64,000 nucleotides of DNA, from positions 3,931,814-3,995,813 of the forward strand of contig NZ_CP118164.1 in the NCBI RefSeq assembly GCF_028748185.1, read 5' to 3'. The translations under genes were made by a program, and so were the position numbers. This stretch comes from Bremerella sp. P1 (GTDB taxonomy: Bacteria; Planctomycetota; Planctomycetia; Pirellulales; Pirellulaceae). Numbering within the stretch: position 1 is the first letter of the stretch; each line of letters begins with the position of its first letter. Below the pieces are notes generated by a model. The model was not told the DNA's origin. It made no database searches and saw nothing but the letters and a program-made list of their open reading frames with translations. Positions 56,835-64,000 of the stretch are shown here, one piece after another.

Positions 56835-58661
56835 ATGTCTGAGACCGTAAGCAAAGTCGAAACGGACCGAGAGATTCTCCAGGAAGCGCAAGCGAAAGGG
56901 GCTGGAGCCACGCTGGGTGCCTGGGTTCGACTTTCAGGACCTGGTTGGTTGCAAAGTGCAATCACCCTGGGTGGCGGCTCGTTGTCCGGCGCGCTCTTCA
57001 TGGGGATCTTGGGTGGATATAGTCTTCTGTGGCTGCAACTGGTGGCCATTATTTGCGGCGTGGTGATGCTTTCGGCAATTAGCTACGTCACCTTGTCGAC
57101 TGGCAAGCGGCCTTTCCGTCAGATCAATGCTCACATCAATCCGGTGCTTGGCTGGGGTTGGATCGTAGCCACCGTCGCGGCCAATATGATCTTCCTGATG
57201 CCGCAGTTCGGTCTCTGCTACGCTGCGCTGAATAAGAATCTCGCACCTGGTTTGGTGGGCGATTCGATGGAAGCGAAGGCAACCGTTTCGTTATTGTTGC
57301 TGGTTGCCGGTGGCGTACTCGTGTTTATGAATTCCCGGCCAGGGCTGGCGACAAAGATTTTCGACATCCTTCTAAAGGCCATGATCGGTGTGATCGTGAT
57401 TTGCTTCTTTGGAGTTGTCGTCAAGCTGGGCATGTCCGGCGAAGCGTTCTCGTGGTCGGAAGTCTTCGCGGGGTTCATCCCTGACTTTTCCGCAGCAACC
57501 GAGCCAACCGGGCAGCTAGGTGACATCGCTGCCGAAGTTCAAGAAACGTATCGTGGTTTTTGGACCGATCGAATCGTTGCTGACCAACGTGCCGCGATGA
57601 TTGGTGCAGCTGCGACGGCGGTTGGCATCAACATGACCTTCCTGCTCCCGTACTCGATGCTGGCCCGCGGATGGGACAAGACATTCCGAGGTCTGGCACG
57701 ATTCGACCTTTCCACGGGTATGGCGATTCCTTACATCCTGGTGACGAGCTGCGTCGTGATTGCTTCGGCCGCGGCGTTTCATGCCAAGGTCGATGCCGAT
57801 TTCCTTTCGACCTCGCCAGAGACGATGGCCAAGAGTCCCATCTACGGTGGTGCTGAGAAAACGCTGGCGTTGCGCGTCGTCAAGTTTGACAAGGACAGCT
57901 TAAATGTCCCGCAGGAATATTTGGATGAGGCCAAGGGCGAGGACGGCAACGTCGATGACGCCAAGCTCTCAGGTATTTTGCTCAGTGCCAAGTATGCACC
58001 GCTGAAGCAAGCGATTGCCGACGTTCCTGAAAACGAAAAGAAACTTGCTGCGTCGTTGGTCAAACGCAGCGAGTTTCTCCTGTCGGAATCGTTGGCACCC
58101 CTGCTTGGCGGTGAAATGGCCCGCTGGGTATTTGGAATCGGTATCTTCGGTATGGGTTTCTCGACGATCATCATTTTGATGATGATCAACGGCTACGCGT
58201 TCACCGAAATGCTCAACACTAAGCCGAACGGAGCGGCCCACGTAATCGGCTGTTTGATTGCCGGGCTTTCCGGTGCATCGTGGTTTATTCTTTGGGACGG
58301 TCCTGCCAAAACCTGGCTGGCAATTCTCGTCTCCAGCTTTGCTGTGATGTTCCTGCCGATCGCCTACGTGACGTTCTTCATGATGATGAACAGCAAGAAA
58401 ATCTTGGGCGATGACAAGCCAAAGGGGCTTAGCTGGATTATCTGGAACGTCCTGATGGTCATCTCGGTCATTGGGGCCATTGCAGCTGCCGTGGTGTCCC
58501 TCACGGACAAAGTTACCAACCCTGGTACTCCCTTTGCTCAGAAGGCCGTCGTCTTGACGGTGGTTATCGGGTACCTGATCCTATTTGTAGGCGGATTCTT
58601 CCTCCGTAGCGGCAAAGACGACGACGATCCTATCGATGCCGATGCGGCAGAAACTGCCTAG
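56835..58661 (+). CDS. Nramp-superfamily transporter lacking the DPGN motif
   Basis: 608 residues with about 11-12 transmembrane helices. The fold start [20 protein letters not shown] and TM6-like [20 protein letters not shown] match the Nramp/NRAMT layout, where TM1 normally has DPGN and TM6 the A-x-x-M-P-H motif that bind Mn2+/Fe2+. Here DPGN is replaced by LGGGS and MPH by LLPYS, so metal binding at the classical site is unlikely. A long soluble loop (about 325-420) joins two helix sets. A tail [14 protein letters not shown] is acidic. Cation or small-molecule transport is possible. Confidence 0.78.
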   Translation: MSETVSKVETDREILQEAQAKGAGATLGAWVRLSGPGWLQSAITLGGGSLSGALFMGILGGYSLLWLQLVAIICGVVMLSAISYVTLSTGKRPFRQINAHINPVLGWGWIVATVAANMIFLMPQFGLCYAALNKNLAPGLVGDSMEAKATVSLLLLVAGGVLVFMNSRPGLATKIFDILLKAMIGVIVICFFGVVVKLGMSGEAFSWSEVFAGFIPDFSAATEPTGQLGDIAAEVQETYRGFWTDRIVADQRAAMIGAAATAVGINMTFLLPYSMLARGWDKTFRGLARFDLSTGMAIPYILVTSCVVIASAAAFHAKVDADFLSTSPETMAKSPIYGGAEKTLALRVVKFDKDSLNVPQEYLDEAKGEDGNVDDAKLSGILLSAKYAPLKQAIADVPENEKKLAASLVKRSEFLLSESLAPLLGGEMARWVFGIGIFGMGFSTIIILMMINGYAFTEMLNTKPNGAAHVIGCLIAGLSGASWFILWDGPAKTWLAILVSSFAVMFLPIAYVTFFMMMNSKKILGDDKPKGLSWIIWNVLMVISVIGAIAAAVVSLTDKVTNPGTPFAQKAVVLTVVIGYLILFVGGFFLRSGKDDDDPIDADAAETA

Positions 58662-58738
58662 AATGGAAACTTCGCCAGGCTCTTTCGGTAATTTTGAAGG
58701 AGCCTCGCTTCAGGCATATCAACAACAGGGACGGTGCG

Positions 58739-60130
58739 ATGGAAAAGCGAACGGTCTTGCAGGCACGCTCGGCAGATTCGATAGGGCAACAGGTTTGTCT
58801 TGAGGGTTGGGTTCGTACGCGGCGTGACTCGAAGGGGGGCTTTAGCTTCATCGAGTTGAATGACGGCAGCTGTCTCGCGAACATCCAGGTCGTTGCTGAC
58901 AATCAGCTGTCCAATTATGAAAGCGAAGTGAAGCACCTGACGCCTGGTTGTTCGATTCGCGTGGTGGGCGAAGTCAAAGAATCTCAGGGGAAAGGTCAAG
59001 CCACGGAAGTCCAGGCCAGCGAAGTCTTCCTCTATGGGACGGCGGACGCCGAAACTTATCCGCTGCAGAAGAAGCGGCACACGTTCGAGAAGCTCCGCGA
59101 ATGGGCCCACCTGCGAACTCGGTCAAATACCTTTGGCAGCGTGTTTCGGGTGCGGAACCGGGTGTCGTATTCGATTCATCAGTTCTTTCAGGAACGCGGT
59201 TACCTATACGTGAACACGCCGATTATTACTGCTTCCGACTGCGAAGGGGCTGGCGAGATGTTTCGCGTAACGACGCTCGACGTGGAAAAGCCTCCGATGG
59301 TCGATGGTAAGGTCGACTTCAGCAAAGACTTCTTCGCTCGGCCAGCCTATCTGACCGTGAGCGGCCAGCTGGAAGGCGAGATCTTCGCGACGTCGCTGGG
59401 CAAGGTTTATACGTTCGGGCCGACCTTCCGCGCAGAAAACTCGAATACCAGCCGGCATTTGGCTGAGTTTTGGATGGTTGAGCCAGAGATCGCGTTTGCC
59501 GACCTGGAAGAGAACATGGAGGTTGCCGAGGCCTTCCTGAAGCGAATCTTCCGCGACGTCATGAATGACTGTGCCGAAGACATGGCATTCTTTAACGAGC
59601 GGATCGCACCGGGAATTCTGGATACGCTTCAATCAATCGTCGATAGCGAGTTCCTGCGGTGCAGCTATACCGATGCGATCGATATCCTGGAGAAATCGGG
59701 GCAGGAGTTTGAATACCGCGTGAGCTGGGGTGTGGATCTTCAGTCGGAGCACGAGCGATTCCTGACCGAGCAGCATTTCAAGCGACCGGTCATTCTTCAC
59801 GACTATCCGCGGACCATTAAACCGTTTTACATGCGTTGCAATGACGATGGTAAGACGGTTCGAGCCATGGATGTGCTGGTACCTCAGGTAGGTGAGATTA
59901 TCGGGGGAAGCCAGCGTGAAGAACGCCTGGATGTGCTTGAAAGCCGCATGAAAGAGCAGGCCCTCAATCCTGAAGAGTACTGGTGGTATCTGGACTTACG
60001 TCGATATGGCACCGTTCCGCACTCTGGTTTTGGACTTGGCCTGGAACGCGTTCTACAGTTTATTACGGGCATGGGGAATATCCGGGATGTGATTCCGTTC
60101 CCTCGTACCCCTGGCTGGGCCGAGTTTTAA
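58739..60130 (+). CDS. asnS: Asparaginyl-tRNA synthetase
   Basis: 463 residues, class IIb. N-terminal OB fold (about 15-110) with [20 protein letters not shown]. Catalytic motif 2 is [20 protein letters not shown] and motif 3 is [20 protein letters not shown], with the [13 protein letters not shown]-binding arginine. The [15 protein letters not shown] loop is specific to AsnRS. An AGGGA lies about 8 bases before ATG 58739; an in-frame extension to 58694 is less likely. Charges tRNA-Asn directly. Confidence 0.96.
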   Translation: MEKRTVLQARSADSIGQQVCLEGWVRTRRDSKGGFSFIELNDGSCLANIQVVADNQLSNYESEVKHLTPGCSIRVVGEVKESQGKGQATEVQASEVFLYGTADAETYPLQKKRHTFEKLREWAHLRTRSNTFGSVFRVRNRVSYSIHQFFQERGYLYVNTPIITASDCEGAGEMFRVTTLDVEKPPMVDGKVDFSKDFFARPAYLTVSGQLEGEIFATSLGKVYTFGPTFRAENSNTSRHLAEFWMVEPEIAFADLEENMEVAEAFLKRIFRDVMNDCAEDMAFFNERIAPGILDTLQSIVDSEFLRCSYTDAIDILEKSGQEFEYRVSWGVDLQSEHERFLTEQHFKRPVILHDYPRTIKPFYMRCNDDGKTVRAMDVLVPQVGEIIGGSQREERLDVLESRMKEQALNPEEYWWYLDLRRYGTVPHSGFGLGLERVLQFITGMGNIRDVIPFPRTPGWAEF

Positions 60131-60173
60131 GCTTTCGGTTCCCCTGTGTCATTTTCCATTTAGGATTCGAGAT

Positions 60174-60605
60174 ATGATCCGTCGCCTGATGTTCGTCGCG
60201 TTGAGCGTAATGGGAACGCTTTCGTTTGCCGCGATCGGCTATGCCGTTGACCTGCAAGAATTGAAGAAGGAGGTCGCTGACGGCAAGGCGGTCCTGCTCG
60301 ATGTTCGCGAAGAAGTGGAATGGAAGAAAGCTCATCTCAGCCAAGCGGATCTCGTACCACTTTCGACGATCGCCACCGACAAGCATGCGAAGAAGGCGAT
60401 CGAGAAGTACACCAAAGATCCTGAGATGAAAATCTATACGTACTGTCGCTCGGGCCGTCGCTCGGTTTTGGCGGCCGACATGTTCAAGCGTGTAGATGCC
60501 AAGGTGGTGGCAATCACCCAGTCGTACAAAGATTTGGTCGAGGCAGGTTTCAAAGAAACCAAAGACACCGACCCAAAACTTGATCCGCCGATTCAGATGA
60601 ACTAA
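60174..60605 (+). CDS. Secreted rhodanese-like protein
   Basis: 143 residues with signal peptide (RLMFVALSVMGTLSFAAIGY, cut near AVD) and a rhodanese domain with active-site YCRSGRRSVLA (Cys near residue 92) and LLDVREEVEWKKAHLSQAD. Exported single-domain rhodanese. Overlaps the convergent NUDIX gene by 4 bases. Role unproven. Confidence 0.86.
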   Translation: MIRRLMFVALSVMGTLSFAAIGYAVDLQELKKEVADGKAVLLDVREEVEWKKAHLSQADLVPLSTIATDKHAKKAIEKYTKDPEMKIYTYCRSGRRSVLAADMFKRVDAKVVAITQSYKDLVEAGFKETKDTDPKLDPPIQMN

Positions 60606-61102
60606 GTGCGGAACTGAAAGTAAAACAACAGGCCGGCGATCGTCTTGCCATCGGCGATCCGCCCGTCCTGAATCATGGCCTTGGCTTCTTCGAGGGTCAC
60701 AACGTGATTCTCGATCTCTTCCCCTTCTTCGCGAGCCGGGGCGTGCATGGTGAGACCGGTTGCCAGGTACATGTACATTTTCTCGTCCATCACGCCTGGC
60801 GATGGATAATAAGCCGATAATAGCTCGATCTTATCGGCGCGGTAGCCTGTCTCTTCTTCCAACTCGCGGCCGGCGGTGATCTCTGGAGGTTCATTCGGTT
60901 CGAGTGTTCCGGCAGGCAGTTCCAAGAGGGTCTGCTCAACGGCAATGCGATAGTTCTTGATCAGACAAACGTGGTCATCATCGACCAGAGGAAGAATGAC
61001 AGCGGCACCAGGATGGCGCATGACATCGCGCGGACGCTCTCCTTGCCAGACACGCTCGATATTGAAACGAACACCTTCAAAAACGGTCTCTGGCGATTTC
61101 AT
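60602..61102 (-). CDS. NUDIX hydrolase, ADP-ribose pyrophosphatase-like
   Basis: 166 residues. The Nudix box fits GX5EX7REUXEEXGU exactly: GTLEPNEPPEITAGRELEEE followed by TGY, near residues 82-104. LIKNYRIAVEQTLLELPAGT upstream and YPSPGVMDEKMYMYLATGLT downstream are typical of the ADP-ribose/ADP-sugar pyrophosphatase (NudF/YffH) group. Substrate specificity not proven. Confidence 0.9.
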   Translation of the reverse strand: MKSPETVFEGVRFNIERVWQGERPRDVMRHPGAAVILPLVDDDHVCLIKNYRIAVEQTLLELPAGTLEPNEPPEITAGRELEEETGYRADKIELLSAYYPSPGVMDEKMYMYLATGLTMHAPAREEGEEIENHVVTLEEAKAMIQDGRIADGKTIAGLLFYFQFRT

Positions 61103-61188
61103 GATGACACCCCTCGTCGGCTACGCTTTTTGTAAGTCAGTTCCGCTTCATTGTCATGCGTATTCGTTCTATCCGAAAGAGGAGAGAA

Positions 61189-62292
61189 TCAACCGTCCAC
61201 TTCGTCATTGGCAAGTTCGATCTGCCTGCCCACGGGAAACGGCGACTCTCCTTTGCCCAGATAGTACAGACCATGAAACATCGCGTTGAACAGTAGGACA
61301 CCGACCAATGACGCCAGCAATGCGAAGCCGGTAACTTGCTCGTGAATCAATGTCCACACAAACTGTCCTATGCAAAGTAGCGACACGATGATCAGCGTCG
61401 GGGTTCGGCTAATCAGGTTGACGACGATGGCTCCGAATGGAGCTCCGAGTGCGACAATCGGGGCCGCCGCCAGCCAGTAGAAAAAGACCTGAGGATCGAT
61501 GGCGTAGGTATCTGGCCGAACCTGTGACAGCGCGATATTCGACGCGATGCCAACAAGCGACGTGAACGCCATCAGGATTACGGAAGTCGGAATGGCCGTT
61601 TTCAAGTCTTCCCGGTAAAGCAACACGAGCATTGCGTAGATCATCATGTCGATGCCAACGCCCGTAATCGAGGAGGCAATCCCTCCTGTGACCCCGATGG
61701 CGATGCCAATCGAAAAGTCGAAAAGCGAACCTTGATCCGAGGCTCCCTGATTGGAGGTCAGCTCACGTATCTTCACCAAGTGCAGGATGCCGAAGCTGGC
61801 CCAGATCACACCGAAGATCAGCTTGACCCACAAGTCAGGCACATACGGAGCGATCAACGCCGCACCCATCGGCGTTCCGGCAAACGCACCCAACAGGGCA
61901 GGGCGGAGCAGTCGCCAATCTACCGGGCGATGCGTGGAAAGGATGTAGATGGTCGCCGACGTCATTCCGATCGACTGGATCGCCAAGCCAAAGTTTCTGC
62001 CCAAAGAGCCTGGCAGGTCAAACAGCAGAACCAAGACGGGAAAGGCCACCGTTCCTCCTCCCATGGGGGTCGAACCGGCAACGTATGAGCCGACCGACAT
62101 CGTCAGCGCGATGGGCCAGTGAGAGAGAACTGTTGGCCAGTATTCACCCACGGTCACGATCGTCAGCCATACGCTGTAGAACGCGAATAGCCAGGCAATA
62201 AACGGCCAGATTCGTGGCCAGGTACGGACGGGAGGAAGTCCCATCAAGGTCGAGTCCAGGGCAAAAAAGAACGGAAAGCGAATTTCGGTCAT
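61189..62292 (-). CDS. TauE/SafE family transporter
   Basis: About 367 residues with eight or more transmembrane helices. The TauE/SafE core shows GSYVAGSTPMGGGTVAFPVL and later SITGVGIDMMIYAMLV, the duplicated G-x-G/T-G-x-G regions of this family of sulfite and organosulfur exporters. The N terminus is uncertain: the frame opens at 62358 (GTG), and ATGs at 62292 and 62247 exist, none with a clear ribosome-binding site. Substrate probably a small anion, unproven. Confidence 0.83.
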   Translation of the reverse strand: MTEIRFPFFFALDSTLMGLPPVRTWPRIWPFIAWLFAFYSVWLTIVTVGEYWPTVLSHWPIALTMSVGSYVAGSTPMGGGTVAFPVLVLLFDLPGSLGRNFGLAIQSIGMTSATIYILSTHRPVDWRLLRPALLGAFAGTPMGAALIAPYVPDLWVKLIFGVIWASFGILHLVKIRELTSNQGASDQGSLFDFSIGIAIGVTGGIASSITGVGIDMMIYAMLVLLYREDLKTAIPTSVILMAFTSLVGIASNIALSQVRPDTYAIDPQVFFYWLAAAPIVALGAPFGAIVVNLISRTPTLIIVSLLCIGQFVWTLIHEQVTGFALLASLVGVLLFNAMFHGLYYLGKGESPFPVGRQIELANDEVDG

Positions 62293-62516
62293 TGGAGGCG
62301 TTGAAACAACACTTGTCAAGACATGTGTTGGCGTCTTCGACCAAGCTACGGGAATCACAATGGCGAAGTTTAGTGCCGGCTGGTAGACTTTATTGAGTAG
62401 AAATCACCGTCCGAAAGTGGCTTTTTGCCAATGCTCGTTCGGTACCGAGTTAGCTGAATCACGCTTGGCGGATGGGATTCAGTCGCTAAGCAAACGCGCA
62501 ACGTGAAAAAGCGAAC

Positions 62517-63635
62517 GTGGTAACACATCATCTCGATCCGGATCATCCGCCACCGGAACGCAAACAGCCCCTTTCTGGGCCCATCCGCAAGATGGCCACT
62601 GGTGCCGCACTGTTTGTGGCAATCTGCGTCGTGGCCGTGTTTGGCTACGTGGCACACGGTTGGCGTTTGGACGATGCCATTTACATGGTCGTCATCACGA
62701 TCTTTGGCGTCGGTTATGGCGAAGTCCAACCGGTCGAATCCACTGCCCTGCGTGCGTTGACCATCATGGTGATCATCGCTGGCTACGGGGCCGTCATTTA
62801 CACGGTCGGCGGGTTCATGCAAATGGTAGTGGATGGAGAACTTCAAAAGGCCTTGGGAGCGCGACGCATGCACATGGAAATCGATCGATTGAAAAACCAC
62901 ACCATTATCTGTGGTGTGGGCCGAATGGGCTCGATCCTGGCCCGTGAACTGGCTGCCAAAGGCAAATCGTTTGTCGTGATCGACACCGATGAGCGACGGT
63001 TGAACTCGGCCCAGGAGTTAGGCTATCTCTTCATCAACGGTGATGCGACCGACGAGCATGTACTCGAGCAAGCCGGTATCAAACAGGCCTCAGTTCTCGC
63101 TTCCGTTTTGTCGGAAGATGCCACCAACGTGTTCGTATCGGTGACGGCCCGCGGGATGAATCCCGACATCATGATCATTGCCCGAGGTGAAAATCCAAAG
63201 ACAGAGAAGAAGCTCATCGGATGCGGGGCCAATAAGGTTGTTTTGCCGACTGCCATTGGCGCGAAGAAACTTGCTCAGATGATCATCCGCCCGTCAGCTG
63301 AAAACATGCTCGAGCAGTTGACAACCCAAGGGGATATGAACGACGAGCTAGATCGAATCGGGCTTCGTTTCGACGAGCTAACCGTCGCTGACGGTTCCTC
63401 GCTAGTCAACAAGACGATTAGCAATATCGAGCTGCGAAGCAACCATGGCTTTTTGATCGTTGGTCTTCGCCGCAAGGATGGCACCACCATGCTGAATCCT
63501 CCGGCAGAAACGGTGCTGGTTACCGGCGACATTGTGATCGTCTTAGGCCACTCGAACGATATCCCGCAGCTTGCCGAACGGTTCTGTGCCACGCGAGGAA
63601 AGGTCACCTACCGTGGCGTCACGGTCGATTCGTAG
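62517..63635 (+). CDS. Two-helix potassium channel with RCK (TrkA-N/TrkA-C) domains
   Basis: 372 residues starting with GTG. Two transmembrane helices (about 27-49 and 77-101) flank a pore loop with the selectivity filter VGYG in ITIFGVGYGEVQPVES. Then RCK-N with HTIICGVGRMGSILARELAA (Rossmann NAD/ligand fold, DTDERRLNSAQELG, GDATDEHVLEQAGI) and a TrkA-C domain (about 280-370). Resembles MthK/Kch-type channels gated by Ca2+ or nucleotide. The filter's first residue is G in place of the usual T. Confidence 0.9.
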   Translation: MVTHHLDPDHPPPERKQPLSGPIRKMATGAALFVAICVVAVFGYVAHGWRLDDAIYMVVITIFGVGYGEVQPVESTALRALTIMVIIAGYGAVIYTVGGFMQMVVDGELQKALGARRMHMEIDRLKNHTIICGVGRMGSILARELAAKGKSFVVIDTDERRLNSAQELGYLFINGDATDEHVLEQAGIKQASVLASVLSEDATNVFVSVTARGMNPDIMIIARGENPKTEKKLIGCGANKVVLPTAIGAKKLAQMIIRPSAENMLEQLTTQGDMNDELDRIGLRFDELTVADGSSLVNKTISNIELRSNHGFLIVGLRRKDGTTMLNPPAETVLVTGDIVIVLGHSNDIPQLAERFCATRGKVTYRGVTVDS

Positions 63636-63643
63636 GCAGGTGC

Positions 63644-64000
63644 ATGATGCGATTGGAGGTTCGCCAGGCAAAACGGGAAGAGTTTCCGGTGCTATGGCGG
63701 TTGTTTCACGACACGGTACATCACGTCAACAGGCAGGATTACACGCCAGAACAATTGGCAGCCTGGGCACCGGATGAGGTCGATCTCTCGCGATGGGCAT
63801 TGCGGATGGAAGGGATTGACCCGCTGGTAGTAACAGCTGAAGCACAGATCGTTGGATTTTCTGATCTTCAGTCGGATGGTCTGGTCTACATGTTCTATGT
63901 TCACCACCTATGGCAGCGAAAAGGTGTCGGGAGCACGCTCTTCACTGAAATACACCGCAAAGCAGAGCAGATCAATTTGCGCGAACTTCACTCACATGTC
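63644..64000 (+). CDS. GNAT family N-acetyltransferase, 5' part (cut by window edge)
   Basis: 119 codons visible, then the window ends. MRLEVRQAKREEFPVLWRLF at the start, a typical GNAT first strand and helix, then FSDLQSDGLVYMFYVHHLWQ and RKGVGSTLFTEIHRKAEQ, which contains the R/Q-K-G-x-G acetyl-CoA loop. Layout fits the YafP/PhnO-like GNATs. Begins 9 bases after the K+ channel stop, so it may be cotranscribed. ATGs at 63644 and 63647 are both possible. Confidence 0.83.
   Translation, partial: MMRLEVRQAKREEFPVLWRLFHDTVHHVNRQDYTPEQLAAWAPDEVDLSRWALRMEGIDPLVVTAEAQIVGFSDLQSDGLVYMFYVHHLWQRKGVGSTLFTEIHRKAEQINLRELHSHV

Overview
The window reads as chromosomal DNA of a planctomycete, probably of the Pirellulaceae (Blastopirellula/Bremerella-like; the family is an inference from gene content, not a measured placement). 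The pointers are a Cys-rich YTV-type surface protein with tandem 16-residue repeats (42107-43669), two proteins with the N-terminal 'F-x-L-R-x-x-LLL' membrane signature common in this phylum (14241-14969 and 19135-20601), a DGPF/YCII-linked ECF sigma cluster of the ECF42 type, a ThuA-domain protein, a large secreted alpha/beta hydrolase and a BNR/sialidase-fold protein. It is mostly core chromosome: I see no insertion sequence, prophage, integrase or CRISPR array. One tRNA gene (Gln, TTG) is present and there is no rRNA.

Layout. 1-4.6 kb: 5' part of uvrA (minus), a cupin, NAD-dependent ligA and a glycosyltransferase. 4.7-8.6 kb: an orphan small protein, a coiled-coil membrane protein, a DUF481 outer-membrane protein and a ThuA protein. 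8.6-14.9 kb: rhodanese, CCA-adding enzyme family protein, several hypotheticals, secreted hydrolase. 15.4-19.0 kb: SpoIIAA-like protein, then the ECF42-type sigma factor followed by YCII/DGPF, DUF1579, VOC and DoxX genes. 19.1-23.1 kb: leucine-rich-repeat protein, PcfJ-like protein, BNR-repeat protein. 23.2-32.0 kb: ppdK, CPBP protease, carA, an aminotransferase operon, OsmC, a secreted metzincin-like protease. 32.1-38.3 kb (minus): a duplicated PpiC-type foldase, frr, a PH-domain protein, pyrH, tsf and rpsB. 38.6-41.4 kb: HC2 zinc-finger protein, Crp/Fnr regulator, tRNA-Gln, rex, a GspG-like pseudopilin. 42.1-46.5 kb: YTV protein, folA, a UmuC-like Y-family polymerase with a LexA-like palindrome, GNAT. 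46.6-52.1 kb (minus): rplS, trmD, rpsP, ffh, a free-standing SRP M-domain-like protein, and a thioredoxin/NHL lipoprotein. 52.4-64 kb: DUF1573, cstA, trxB, an Nramp-like transporter, asnS, rhodanese, NUDIX, TauE/SafE, a K+ channel with an RCK domain, and a truncated GNAT.

Working together: rpsB-tsf-pyrH-frr and ffh-rpsP-trmD-rplS are the two classical translation/secretion clusters. The CCA-adding enzyme would be needed by the tRNA-Gln gene, which does not encode its CCA end. The window's most unusual feature is a 117-residue protein that looks like the Ffh M domain without its GTPase (NG) part, encoded just upstream of ffh on the same strand and only 9 bases after a thioredoxin/NHL lipoprotein gene. 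Other points worth a second look are perfect palindromes upstream of the Y-family polymerase, rex, cstA and the DUF1573 gene, an orphan plus-strand terminator upstream of carA, and an Nramp-fold transporter lacking the DPGN metal motif.
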